Part shown: positions 48,141 to 59,625 of the stretch, in pieces
Numbering within the stretch: position 1 is the first letter of the stretch
How the letters are laid out: the number at the start of each line of letters is the position of its first letter
Assembly (NCBI GenBank): GCA_011009095.1
Contig: VTPC01090582.1
Span: 74,984 to 138,983 of the forward strand
From: Ignelater luminosus
Taxonomy: Eukaryota; Arthropoda; Insecta; Coleoptera; Elateridae
DNA length: 64,000 bases
Reading direction: 5' to 3'
Made by a program: the position numbers and the translations under genes
Notes under the pieces: generated by a model
Databases searched by the model: none
What the model saw: the letters and a program-made list of their open reading frames with translations, nothing else
What the model was told of the DNA's origin: nothing

Positions 48141-50780
48141 TTCGAACTTTCAATCGCGATCTATTCTTAGCTGACTTGGAATCGCTTCCGTGGCATAATT
48201 TAATTCATGAAACTAATATCGATAACAAAGTCTCCATTCTCGTATAGCCTTTATCTTATCAGTTTTTGATGTTCATGTATTGTTTTTTTGACAAAACCAC
48301 ATTATCACCGAACGGAGCTGTAAATAGACACAATTCCCGTTATTGGTCGTCACTGGGTAGTACGTAGTATCCAGAGAAGTAGAATTCTTGGTCCTGTTTT
48401 TTTTGCTGCTAAATATTAAAATTTGTTGAGGTTTGAACTTGTTCCTGCATTAGCCATAGTGTTTCCAAATGCAGAAGACCCGGGCGTACTGAACAAAACA
48501 ATTTGATTCTAACAGGATTAAGCCCCAACCCATTACGGTATTCACGTTCGACAATACCTAGATGCAATTCTTGAGAATAGGTGGATCGGTAGAAGAGGAG
48601 AGAGCAAGTAGCCAGCCCGATACAGACCTCAGAGTTTGGAAGAATTGAAAATTTGTATTCTCCCTTGATTTATTTAAGATTTAAACAAATTAATAAACTT
48701 ATGGATTACAAATTTACTCAAATTGATCGTAAAAACTAAACTTAGTTTAGCAAATGTGTTTTACGTGAGGCTGTTCCTCTAATTATTGTTCTGTGATAGC
48801 ATATAGTATTTGATTATTGCTTTGTTTATTAAATTCTATTGAGATCTTATTTTAACATTAGTTGTATTTACTAACGTAGTTAGTCTTATTTATCTAAATG
48901 TCAATTAACCTTGCTTATTCATTTCGTAATTTATTTGATACTTGTATGTTTAAAATTATATTCATATGTACAGTAAAACCTCTCCAAGACGACCATCTTC
49001 AGTTCAAAGAGATTTCTATTTACAAAATATCGCGTTAAAGTATAGTATTCAAAGCTTCATCATTAAAAGACTATTCTGTTATGTTATTTTGTTTCATATT
49101 GCATTTTTGATCGTATCTGATATGCCTTATTTTTCCTATGGTTTTTGTGCAGTTTTATATTTACATATTTAGGTTTATATAATGAATTAAAACAATAAAA
49201 ATCACATCGCAATATGATTATTTTTCTATTTGAAGCTTCAGGAAAGAAACTCTTGTATTATTGACTTGAGTTTGAAGTTATTTCTCTCATTTATTTACTG
49301 GTTCAAAAGTGAATAATTGGAAGTCTTTTGACAAGAAATGCTGCAACATGTGCGAATCAGTTACTTCTTCTCTTGAGAAGCTGTAGTTGATAATAATAAT
49401 AACAATAGTATGATATAGTACTTGATGATAATGAAATAGTAGATAGTGGAAGTCCAAAAACTTTTGCTTTGCAACCAAAATAATTTCAAAAAATATTTTA
49501 TTAATGCAAGTAGTTTACAGAGTATACTTAAACAACCCATTAGATTCTTGGAGGCATACTCATGATGGACAATTCTGCAACAATGATAATAATAATTTAT
49601 TACAAATAATTTACTTTACATACAAAATTATAATTGTGGTCAAGAAATTTGTAAAGTGACTGAAATGCAATTAGAAGTATTGGTCTGTAAATTATTAAGC
49701 GCTTAGACATAAACTTTTCTAAAGCATTAATAAATAAGGTGTCACTCCCTTTTGTTTTGAAAATTGACACATTAGTCATTGAAGGCTAGGGGAAATGTAA
49801 GTTGAAACTCAGTTAAGTATTCCTTATTCCAATTTTTTTTGTTTTACGTGCTTTTATATTATAAATACCATTTTTATAAAACAAAAACAGTTTATTCTTT
49901 ATATTGACATCAACATTGCAATATTTTATTTTAGGATTTTTATTTTTTTAATCCTCTCTGTCGGTTTTATGTCGAAAACAGTAGAAAAAAATAAAAGTTC
50001 AGGAACAGTTTACAACAGTGTATAGAAAAGTTTTGTGTAGGGTAGACGTATCACTTGACTATGTATTGTTCGCGTCAGTCAAATTGTCAGCGTTAGCCTC
50101 TTAGCCTATAGAGAAATTTAAATTTGTCAGTGCCGCTTTTCTCGTAGACAAATAAGACAAGCGCTGAGGGTCAGCTAGATGGACAATGTTTTATTAGGGT
50201 AGTAACTCTGTATTCATCTAATGGCTCTTTTCTCAGTCAACTTTCACTTTGGAAATATAAAAATATTGCGTTATTTATGTGAAAAATGTCATTAACTTAT
50301 TTGAAAATATAATAAGAATCCGTTCGGCATTTTATATATAAAAGTTAGAAAAAACCTTGTATAAATTTAAAAACTTGTAAGATGTCTTGTAAAATTTTAA
50401 TAAAACCCCTCAACTATTTAATAATATATTTTTCAAAGCCACATTTTAATATTTTCAATTGGAAAAAATTTTAACTTTTTTAATTTCACACGCAGTAATT
50501 CTAGGAATCGTTTAGTATGTTGCAAATAAAACACTGAAGCTCTAATTTTATCCCCAATTATAACAAGAACATAATAATTCTTTTCCTACTCGTAGTTTCT
50601 AAAGTGCACTCAAAAAAAAGAATAGGAAAAGAATTTCTTACACCACAAAATGGTGCTACAGTCATGAAGCCAAAAGGTTATTCTCTCAAAAGAAAAGAAG
50701 ATGCTCGCTTTATAGAAACGTGCTTAAAGTTGATTTCGTGTTAAAATAGTTCAATTGTGACTTTGCGTCTAAGTTATAAG

Positions 50781-50831
<51 letters not shown>

Positions 50832-51018
50832 GGTTTCAAAGACTGAGAAATCAATTACAATTAATTTAAGGTATTTATGACTCGAACGTTTAACAATTGC
50901 AATATTTAAAAGGATATCACATGGATGCACGTCACTCACGATTAAAAATTACAAAAAGTCATATGTAATTTATCTCGAAGCAATTTTCTTTTGATTTTAA
51001 CTTTCTATTACCGTTCTT
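48141..51018. other. no recognisable gene; contains a microsatellite
   Basis: Only short chance-like open frames are visible. The ATT microsatellite at 50781 is listed separately. Confidence 0.4.
50781..50831 (+). repeat. (ATT)n microsatellite
   Basis: About 17 perfect ATT units in a row. Confidence 0.95.
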
Positions 51019-51769
51019 GGTAGTCCCATTTAAACAGGATCGCGTTCGCTCGCATATTACAAAGACAGTAGAAGGCGCTATAGCTCAATTTGTTTATGTT
51101 TTGTATCTGTCATCATTCAGTGTGTTTACGAAAGATTTGCATTGATTTCAACTTTAAAATGGACCGACAAAAGTTAATTGATTCAGTTAGTGATTATGAT
51201 CAACGTAATTACATAAAGTTTGCGGTTTTGCAAGGAAAAGGGCCAGCCGAAATTCAATCTGAACTAAGGGCATCCTTAGACAAGATGGCAATGCCGCTCA
51301 GCACAATGAAAAATTGGGTAACAAAAATCAAGCAAAGTAGAATTGACATGTCGAAAGCCCGTGGTGGTACCCATCATTCATTTGATAACCGAGACGACGT
51401 GATGGCGATAATTCAAGATCGTTTGCATCAAAACAGAGGCTGGTCTATGCGCGAACTTGCCCGCGAATGTCAAGTTGCGCCATCAACTGTACAGCCATGT
51501 AATTTCAACTGTTTTGGCAATCTGAAGATTGGTCTAAGTGGTACTCGATATGCCAGCTTTGATGTCCTCAAAAATAGGATTGATGAGGTTTTGCAAGATG
51601 GTTTGGGGCGTGGCCTATATCAAGGTGTTTCCATGATGCCTGAGAAATGACAAAAGGTGATCAACAATGGTGGACAATATAGTACATAAATCTAAAATAT
51701 CATGAGTTTATCATTTGTAGTTTTTAAAATATTTAAATAAATGTGTGGTCCTGTTTGAATGGGACTACC
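51019..51769 (+). mobile_element. 751-bp mariner-type element with matching ends
   Basis: The ends are inverted repeats: GGTAGTCCCATTTAAACAGG at 51019 and its near-complement ending GGGACTACC at 51769, with about two mismatches over 23 bases. A TA follows the right end, while the left flank is TT, so the TA duplication is only half preserved. It contains the ORF at 51159-51650. The size is well below the usual 1.3 kb of mariners because the central catalytic region is deleted. Confidence 0.85.
51159..51650 (+). CDS. short mariner-like protein: HTH domain joined to transposase tail
   Basis: An uninterrupted frame of 163 codons starts at ATG 51159, chosen because it follows AAA and begins the recognisable domain; the frame is open 23 codons further upstream. 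Residues 1-115 or so form the paired helix-turn-helix DNA-binding region (YIKFAVLQGKGPAEI, then LSTMKNWVTKIKQS, and WSMRELARECQVAPSTV). From about residue 120 the sequence becomes the C-terminal tail (GLSGTRYASFDVLKNRIDEV, then MMPEK). The DDE catalytic domain is absent, but the deletion kept the frame. The stop at 51648-51650 (TGA) stands where the family has a conserved Trp, and QKVINNGGQY continues in frame to TAA at 51687-51689. It could bind element ends but not cut them. Whether it is expressed is unknown. Confidence 0.7.
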   Translation: MDRQKLIDSVSDYDQRNYIKFAVLQGKGPAEIQSELRASLDKMAMPLSTMKNWVTKIKQSRIDMSKARGGTHHSFDNRDDVMAIIQDRLHQNRGWSMRELARECQVAPSTVQPCNFNCFGNLKIGLSGTRYASFDVLKNRIDEVLQDGLGRGLYQGVSMMPEK

Positions 51770-52139
51770 TATAGTTTACTTATTTGCCGTCAGAATTTTT
51801 TTGCATTTTAAATACACTTTTCTCAGAACTGCTATGTTCCTAGCAAATAATTTAAGTATTGAAAATCTGATATTATTCAGCTGTGAGAGCATATGCTAGT
51901 AATGCTAGAATAGCCATGAACTTACACAAGATGTCAATTGGAAAAGTTGCAATGTTTTAATCTGTACTTCGGATACAAAACAAATGGAGGTAGACATTTC
52001 TAAATGAATCGTATGAATTGATCTGTTATTAGAAACTCCAAACAGTCAGCAGGAATGACGCGTAATAAATATTTATAATAAGCAATACTACTAATTCCTT
52101 CTGCCGAAGCGGTATCAAGTGATTTTTGATATTTTTTCT

Positions 52140-53850
52140 ATGTTTAGACATATAGCCCACTGCAACTTCTCAGATTGACACTCTGTATACATGTAAGTTC
52201 CATTTAAAATTGCTTTCCAAGATCAAACCTAAAGATTTAATATAGAATGGTTAAAAATGACAACAATTCTATTTTTTCCAACCAATCTAAAATGTTTTCG
52301 ACATTTTGACTCGGTTGATCTGATCAGTAACATCAGTTACAGAGATGTCGTCAGCATGGTTATAATTAACGCGCATGTGCATTTCTGATTTTACTGCACA
52401 TTTTGCCTTATTGCGGTAAATTCTCCTGATCTTTCTAATCTTTGGTATATTTAGATACAAAAATGTTGATTTTTAGTCTTGTTATTAGCAAGCCATCTTT
52501 ATCTTACAATATTTTAATGTACTTAGTTGTTGGATTCTATTCCTACAAATACTGATTTTTACTAACGATGAGTTACAGTTGTATCCTTTGTTATAAAGTA
52601 CGGATCTTTACTTAACATAAACCCTACTTTTAAGCACAAACTTAATTTTTAGTTGCGCATATTTTGCATATATTGTTGAATATTTTGCATATCTTGCTTA
52701 ATATGTCTCATCGAATTCCTCCATGGATATGCGCATATTTTGGACAAATGTTTAATATCAACGAGTCTACAGAAAATTCTGAGAATATCGTTAATAAAAA
52801 ATACCAGAACTCTACTATGGCGTACTTCCAAATTCTGTATTAATTAATTGGAGTTTTTGAGTTTTATTGCGTAGAAATGACTTTAGTCATGAATGTGCCT
52901 AATCACGAAAGCTATCCTCTATATCTTAATAATAATAATAATAATAATAGGATAAGCACAGTTTTTAATAAATTTATAGTTTATGATTTCTTACGTTATC
53001 CCTTCCAATAATTTAAGTGGAAACGCTATATTGAGTAAAGACGTGAAATTTCTAAAGAAAATGTTAAAGGATGGTAAGTATAGGGTTACGTCTCTTGAAA
53101 TAAATATTAAAAATTTTCTATTTTCTAAGGAAAACACTCGTGTAAGATTCTTCAAATAGAACTTTTAAGTTAACGGTAAGTAGTTGAACATTAGGATCAG
53201 ACAGCATGGTATCAATTGTTTTAGCCAGTATTTTATCAACATTTGCATTAAAAAACGTCATCAAGAAAGAATTTTGTACTCCAGGAAATTTCGTAAATCA
53301 CATTTTAAAGTCGTAAGATAAAAACAAGTCTACAATATTGGGCCTTTTTTTATTTAATGTTTTTAATAATTTCTTCAGATTTGTATTAAGATAATCATTC
53401 GCTGCAGACAATTTACATCAACTATAATTATTTAAACAACAAAAACAGTTGTAATAGTGCGGTTCACAAGTTCCATTTTGGCTATTTTTTGCCTGACTTC
53501 ACCAAAAATTATGATCGAGATGTCATTCGATTCGGAATGGCATTTAGAAACTTTTCGAACATTTCGAAGTCCCGCGCAAAAAATTGCAAAAGTTATAAAC
53601 AAATTCGTATTCAAATTTCACGATTTTGTTTAATAAAGATTGCTCAATGTTGAATTGATTTGAATGTCATCTTCTGACACCTTAATTTTGTGAACTTTTT
53701 ACCAAGGTGGTTTAGGATATCAATGTCTTTTGTTTCAGGGGCGAGACGTGACACGTGTAGGTAAGCTATTTTTGGACAGTTGTAGAGAAGAGTTTTTCTT
53801 TGATAGTTGTGTATCGCCGCGGCGCACTATGGTACGAAATCACGAAAACC
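52140..53850 (-). mobile_element. heavily decayed LINE (ORF1/EN/RT traces)
   Basis: Traces on the minus strand appear in a plausible LINE order. A KIAYLHVSRLAPETKDIDIL segment resembles the ORF1 RNA-binding region of jockey-type elements (53700-53780). A VDVN followed by SAANDYLNTNLKKLLKTL resembles the GDFN region of the endonuclease (53320-53420). A long protein-like stretch with NVDKILAKTIDTMLSD and ISRDVTLYLPSFNIFFRNFT follows (52990-53260), and then a NHADDISVTD segment (52340-52370) resembles the YADD box of the polymerase. Frame changes are frequent. The middle stretch is not identified, so one element is the simplest reading but not proven. Confidence 0.45.
52926..52949 (+). repeat. 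(AAT)n microsatellite
   Basis: Eight AAT/ATA units in a row. Confidence 0.9.
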
Positions 53851-54214
53851 TGGCCAAAATTCAAAATGGTATCCAATGTGGACAAGAATTGGCATTAATA
53901 GCTCATTGAGCGTGTTGATTATGAATTTGTTATCAAAATTGAAAAATTAAAAATGGGGGATCCAGTATGACGGGCCAAATTTAGAAAAACAACTAAAATT
54001 GAGCTGAAAAAGAGTATTGTGTCCTTAAAGAGTTGTGTATAATTAAGAAATATTGTTTATAGGTCAAAGGCGTTTGTTGGGAAAAAATAAATGTAATGAG
54101 CACCAACGTAAATAATTTGTAAATACGATATAAATGTATTATGTCATTTAAAGTAAATTACAAACAAAGTGAAATTACGGAACATTACATTGAAAATTTC
54201 AAACATTTCCTTCT

Positions 54215-54960
54215 TCTTCTTTTTCTGTGTTCATAGCATCATCTGAATCTCAAATAAGGTCATGTTCATCATCGTCAACTTTATTTTCGACAACTTCATC
54301 CTTGTCAGTACATGTTTTTCGGTTGAAGTAACAGGTCAATCACGTCCAGCAACAAGCTCTTGCGTTTCTTCTAAGGCAGTTTGCGTAAAGAAGCAACGTA
54401 CGGATCCGTTGCTGCCAAGAGTCTTCGAAACACATCTTCTAAGTTTTTAACACGGGAATACTTCCGAGAGAAGTTCACGCGATATCGTCTAATCAACTTA
54501 TTCGTTGATTATTGTGCTTCTTCCGAAAGTTTACCAATCGGTAATATGGCAGAATCTATTACGTCAGGTTCATGAATTAAGAGTCTATGGATCCTGTTGG
54601 CATTTTGTACCATGGGTACTCTTTTACAAAATATCTGGCTGTTTCTACAGTATATTCGCAAAACTTTTAGATGTTAATATCAGGTTTGCTTGAAATTGTT
54701 TGCAAGATGACATGAAAACGGTGGATCAGTGTTTCATTAACTCCTGTTATAAGAGATGACATTGCAGCACACAATAAAGCAACTTCTTTCGAGAAAAGCT
54801 AAAGAATTTGTTTCCCAAAAAAGTTCGTTCTTCAAATTCTTTACCTTCTTTTGAAGAAAATCGGGTCCAAACGAATTATCAAATAAATAATATCTAATTT
54901 CTAGATAAGCTAAACTTTTTGAACTTAAGTATTTTCTATCAATCAATTGAGTGAATCAGA
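54215..54960 (-). pseudogene. decayed transposase-like gene
   Basis: On the minus strand, across several frames: an ETLIHRFHVIL segment, YFVKEYPWYKMPT, RLLIHEPDVIDSAILPIGKL and SEEAQ, KLIRRYRVNFSRKYSR, DVFRRLLAATDPYVASL, and finally an acidic tail DEVVENKVDDDEHDL. The YPWY-KMP...LIHE-x-AILPIG-LSEEAQ series is typical of a repeat-associated invertebrate protein family that I recall from transposon-rich genomes but cannot place in a superfamily. Stops and frameshifts are present, so the copy is dead. Confidence 0.5.
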
Positions 54961-57900
54961 AAAGTCTTTCTAATTAATAATTACTTTATTTAAAGAAGCA
55001 TTTGATACTGAACACAATGCGTTGCTCAGTTTTACCGTTGATTCTAATAACTTGGAAATACTACGAAAAGTTGACATTGACTGATAAATTTGGCCTTTAT
55101 GAAACTAATTTTAATGTTAGACTTCAACGGTGCTTAAGATGTCCGAGTGCAGAAAATCAAGAAACACGGAAACTTTTTTTTTCTAATCTCCCATTTGCTA
55201 TTTACAAGGGCGCTACTGGATTAAAAAAGGAAAGATAAATCCAAAAACCTTTTAGCATCCAATGTAAGATGTCAACAAACGGTCTTCACTATATTGATTA
55301 AGGAACAAAAACAAAATTCTAGGTATTTGGCTTTTTCTATTTGTTTTATTACAAATATTTCATTTCTTGTCTAGATACTTCCATTGGAAACAAACAGAAA
55401 AACTGCAAGAAAACTGATGGAATATTTTTTACTTTAGTTTAGTTTTTTCTTTCAATAGAATACGTCAGATTACTTTTCACTAAAAGTTCTTTTAAACTTG
55501 AGCTCCTTTTCGGTAAACATATCTACAGTTTGAAATTTCAGTGGTTATTTAACAATGTGGAGCTTTTGAGAAAATCTGGGTATTTACATCAAGTGTTAAA
55601 CGCTTAGTTTCAAATTTTAATTAAAATTATTTACACTTTACAAATTATTTATTTAAAGCTCTTACTAGAACCACATTTCTCCTTGAAGTAGAGCTTATCC
55701 GAATCCGCGTTAAGACGACAGTGTTAAAACTTAGAATAGAGAGTAGGTTGAATGGGGTAGTTTAAATGGATGTATGATGTCTCTGACATAATTGTGCCAA
55801 ATTGTAAAGAATTTGTGAAATTTCAACTATGTGTGAATTATTTGAAGCATAGGCAAGCAACATAATTAATTAAATCATGATTAAAAGGAAAAACAGGTAG
55901 GTAGGGTGGTAATATTGCACAACAACGCGTAAACAAATTTGTGAACAAATTGGATTTGAAAAGTTTCACATTCCGGGGAATAACTTTACTTCTTATTGAC
56001 AAAATTTAAATAAAATTTATTACAAAATGGAGTTTTATATTTATATCCTTTTTATATTATTGATTTATATAATTTTAGAACTTTATTAATTTGAGTTTTA
56101 CGAACATTGCAGTTATTTGTTTATTTGTGTTTTGTGTATTTTTCTCAACTCAGATTTCTATAGAATTTAAAACTCCAGGATTTACGAGCAATACATTTTA
56201 CGTAAAACTAGCCTGAAAAAATATTTGAGCTTATATTGTTTTACTCAAATGGTTTATCGAGTTGATACGTATATAGGATGACTGAAAACCCGTCAGATAA
56301 AATACGGTCTTTGTTTAGAGTTTTTCTTCCAGAGTAATATTTCATTGGTTTTAGTATACGTGAGGTTTGAAGTAGGTACTTACTTTTTTATTTCTATTCA
56401 GGTATTATTTACATATACCTGTTCCCAAGTGATTGACGTTATTGTTGAAGTTGTAGTAGTTGATTTTATTGTTTGGATTTATCTCGTTCGCAAGAATTTA
56501 GATTTGGATGCCACCAATAGGATGTAAACAAGTAATATACGGGATATTTTTCTTGCTTTTCTGTAATAACTAATAATTGAACCTTGCTTGATATAATATA
56601 AATAAAACCTGTTATACGTGTTTGATTTTAGATTTTGAGTTTCATTTCTTCAATTAATCTTAGTTTTAGTTTTTCGGAAAACTCGCTCTATATAAATTGT
56701 ACCATAAAATTTGCATCAGACTTGGAACTTAAAAAATAATAAAGTTTACTTTTGTAAAAGCGAAAGTAAAAATGAGAATATATTGTAAAAGCACCCAAAG
56801 GTCGGCCTCCCTGTATAATGGAAAATATTTCTGAAAAGTAATAATAAACATTAGGTTTTATAGGTATGACTGTCTTTAGTAACATGTGTGATATTTCTAT
56901 AAATATCAATACTATTCTGAATCAACAGATTATTGGAACACTTTGTAGACTTAAGGTGCCCATAGTAACTCGCGTGTATTATTCTGAAAAGTTTAAAAGA
57001 AGAACGAGTACTGATTTTTCCTCTTCTTTCCCATCTTGAACAGATAGGCTTCTTTTCTGTACTATTTAAAAACAGAATTTTTCTGAGTCACTGTGCTAAT
57101 GATGAGATAGGACTTCAACATCCAAAATCTTTTGTTTCTGCTTATAATCTAGACCAAAGGTTTGTCCTATGTTGGGCTATAGTCTTGAACCTAGGGATAG
57201 ATTCTCTTTCAATTTATCAATGTTTTTGCAAGCTTTATTGATTTTGGGTCTTTAGAAAGGCTTCATTTCAAAGTAGGTGGTTCCAATTTTGTTCTTGACG
57301 CGTGTAATGTGACTTGAGATAACGCATATCTATCCGGTCCCTGTCTTTAATTTTGTTCAGATATTTTTTTCTTGGCGTGTTATAACTAAATTATTTTATT
57401 TTGTATGGGAATATTCTTTTAAATTATTGATTTTAATGGATGATAAATTTTGTCTCGACTTATTGGCTCCACAAACGTGCCTGTTTCTAAATTGTTAATT
57501 GCTTTTCGACGCCAAGACGTGTTTATAAACTTTGATTTCGTAGTATCTTGGCTTGCGGTATTCACGGTCGCGCGGCCCTGCATGAGCCAGATTTACACTA
57601 TAATTAGGAGAAAGTGGAAAGTTTTTTGAGTCCCATAAGGCCTCTTATGTTTTTTTTTTCTAGTTGGGTTTAAACCGGGTCGCGCTCGATTCCTTGCGTG
57701 CGACGGAGGCGTAAGGCATTCTTTGGTCAGTCCAACAGAATATAATTAGGATTGCGTAAAGTGGCAAGCAAAGATGGTTTTATCATTTAAATTCATCTTG
57801 TCGGATTACGTATCTTTCGGGCCGTCCAAATAACACCTAGTGATTCGTTCCTCAAATTATTGTTCGCATTGTGGAAAAGAAACCATTCGTTTGAATGGAT

Positions 57901-59412
57901 TTTGGTGCAAAGCAATACAGTGGACACTATAAACTAAGTTTTTTGGTTGTTAATAACAATTTTTAAGGAGAAAATAGTGTGTGCGAACCTTTCGTTGCAT
58001 AATAGAAACGCTCGTGAAATTCAAAATACTTACGGGCTGGAACGCAATGAAGCTTCAGAATCCCTGGTGTTTTATTGATGGTATCTCTAAACGAAAGAAA
58101 CCTGGAAGAACCAAGTAGTATGTAAGAAAACCATTTATTCTTTTGTTTATACTTTGTTGTTATTGTGTGGCATGCACTTTGTGCAGTTTAAGTCAAAAAC
58201 CCGCTTCGAAAGAATTATTAGAAATCTTTTCTTTAATTTGACGTTTACATGTATACTTTTGTAAAATTATTTAGCTTGTATTCTGAACGTTCATAGGTAA
58301 TAATAGTTGGTTTATTATATCCAGTGTATTTGGAAACATTTTAAAAGTAACCAATCGATTTTTTATTTTGGAAAAGTTAAATTATATTTAATTACAGCTG
58401 GCCGTTAAATCTTTATAACCTTCAGCTTCTGGCGCCCTTAATTTTGGACATCTTTTAAACTTGTCAGGAGTTTTTGGTTATATAAGCTTTCTTTTTCTTT
58501 TTGTCAAGGTAAGTTTAGCTAGGACCACCACGTCTTCGACTTGAGCTACGGAATTGGACATCTTGCGTTATCCGTAACGGATCTTAGGCTTCTCTTTCGG
58601 CTTTTTTCCGTTACACGCTCTTGTCTGGTTTCTTTTACCGGAACCCAAACAAGGCTAACATGTTTTGTCATTATGAGTTTACTTAAAATATATCCCACTC
58701 TTCAGCCAAAATACAACTTATTATCTCTTTCCATTCCGTACTTGAGGTTTATTCCACGCTTCCTGCCATTGAGGTAGCATAAACTCGTGCCTTCCAAAGA
58801 TTTTACTTTTTCCAGTCGTCTAGATAAACTTGTGAACAGACAAATGCCTATTTACCGTGTGTGATCTACTTTGTAGTAAGCAAGATCAACTTTTCGCTTT
58901 GTGTTGTGTTGCCTTATAAAAATGGGCCATATTGTATATACTCTGTAAAATTGAATTGAAGCTTTCTAGGGTTTAGAAAAGACCAACTTTGGAAGTTTTA
59001 GCAAATTTTTTGCTGTAATACCTTTTAAAAATTTTGTAGGTTGCTTGCGTTCTGCCACAGTGGAAATCCTATTCAGGTGATCAGTACTAACTTCATTGGG
59101 TTCTAGGAAGAGACCTTCAATATGCTAAAACAGAAATGATACCTTCGTGATCTTATAAGTTGAAAAGAGATTACAGGACAAGTCAAACTTAAATCATCTG
59201 CATCAGACTTTCTTCTAGTTTTTTTTTCGCATTCTGGAGGTATCTCCATCGTAAAGCCTGCTGTTATTGAACCTTACCCAGATTTTGACATCTTCAAAGT
59301 ATTCAAATATTGATATTTCCAAAGTAGGAAATATAAAATTGTCCTATCTTTTATGGGGTTTATATATATTTAAAATAAAGACAAGAATCTATTGCCTCCC
59401 CACAAATATGTT
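54961..59412. other. no recognisable gene; two G+C-richer blocks
   Basis: Blocks near 57540-57720 and 58500-58790 are less AT-rich and contain CpG-bearing motifs, but no gene or transposon signature could be read in either strand. A minus-strand frame at 58970-59120 with an EPNEVSTDHLNRIST segment looks protein-like and is unassigned. Confidence 0.3.
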
Positions 59413-59485
59413 TAAAAAGTCGTGCAAGCATTGACCATCGTACCTGCAGATGATCTCTTCGTCCTTGTTTGGACTCATCAGTGGA
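59413..59485 (-). ncRNA. degenerate hammerhead ribozyme copy (minus strand)
   Basis: The minus-strand sequence has the full CUGAUGAG box, stem II (GUCC/GGAC with the same AAACAA loop) and CGAA, identical to the plus-strand ribozyme over 24 bases (59458-59481). The bases forming minimal stem III differ (GAAGAGATCATC rather than GAAACTATCGTC), giving G-U and A-A in place of A-U and C-G. Stem I has one mismatch in the first five positions. Self-cleavage is therefore probably weak or lost. Homology with the right copy continues past the cleavage position to a shared GCACGAC. Confidence 0.75.
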
Positions 59486-59579
59486 GAATAATAGCGGTCA
59501 ATCTGCTCGCTTTTGTATATTACCCGCATTGATCGTTATTATCCTTCACCCTCTACTGATGAGTCCAAACAAGGACGAA
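59458..59579. repeat. head-to-head inverted repeat of the hammerhead unit
   Basis: Perfect 24-bp arms (59458-59481 and 59556-59579) separated by 74 bases, with weaker homology extending the arms to about 70 bp each (59413-59485 and 59550-59625). Confidence 0.9.
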
Positions 59580-59594
59580 ACTATCGTCTGGAGG
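59550..59594 (+). ncRNA. type I hammerhead ribozyme with minimal stem III
   Basis: All core positions of the hammerhead consensus are present. Stem I is CCTCTA (59550-59555) with TGGAGG (59589-59594), six pairs including one G-U. CUGAUGA is at 59556-59562. Stem II is GUCC/GGAC (59563-59566, 59573-59576) with a 6-base loop. GAA is at 59577-59579. Stem III has only two pairs (A59580-U59587, C59581-G59586) with a 4-base loop. The predicted cleavage is after C59588. Such minimal-stem-III hammerheads are known from Penelope-like retroelements and animal retrozymes, where they process tandem or terminal-repeat transcripts. No Penelope reverse transcriptase or GIY-YIG domain was seen nearby, so this seems to be a solo terminal fragment or a non-autonomous relative. 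Confidence 0.9.
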
Positions 59595-59625
59595 TATGAT
59601 GATCGCACGACAATAGGTTTTTGTC

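Noticed and set aside
53739-53760. Possible 22-base microexon between TTTCAG and GTAAGC
   Set aside because: Joined to the second EGF exon it does not supply the expected Cys6, and the opposite strand reads as a LINE ORF1 segment here.
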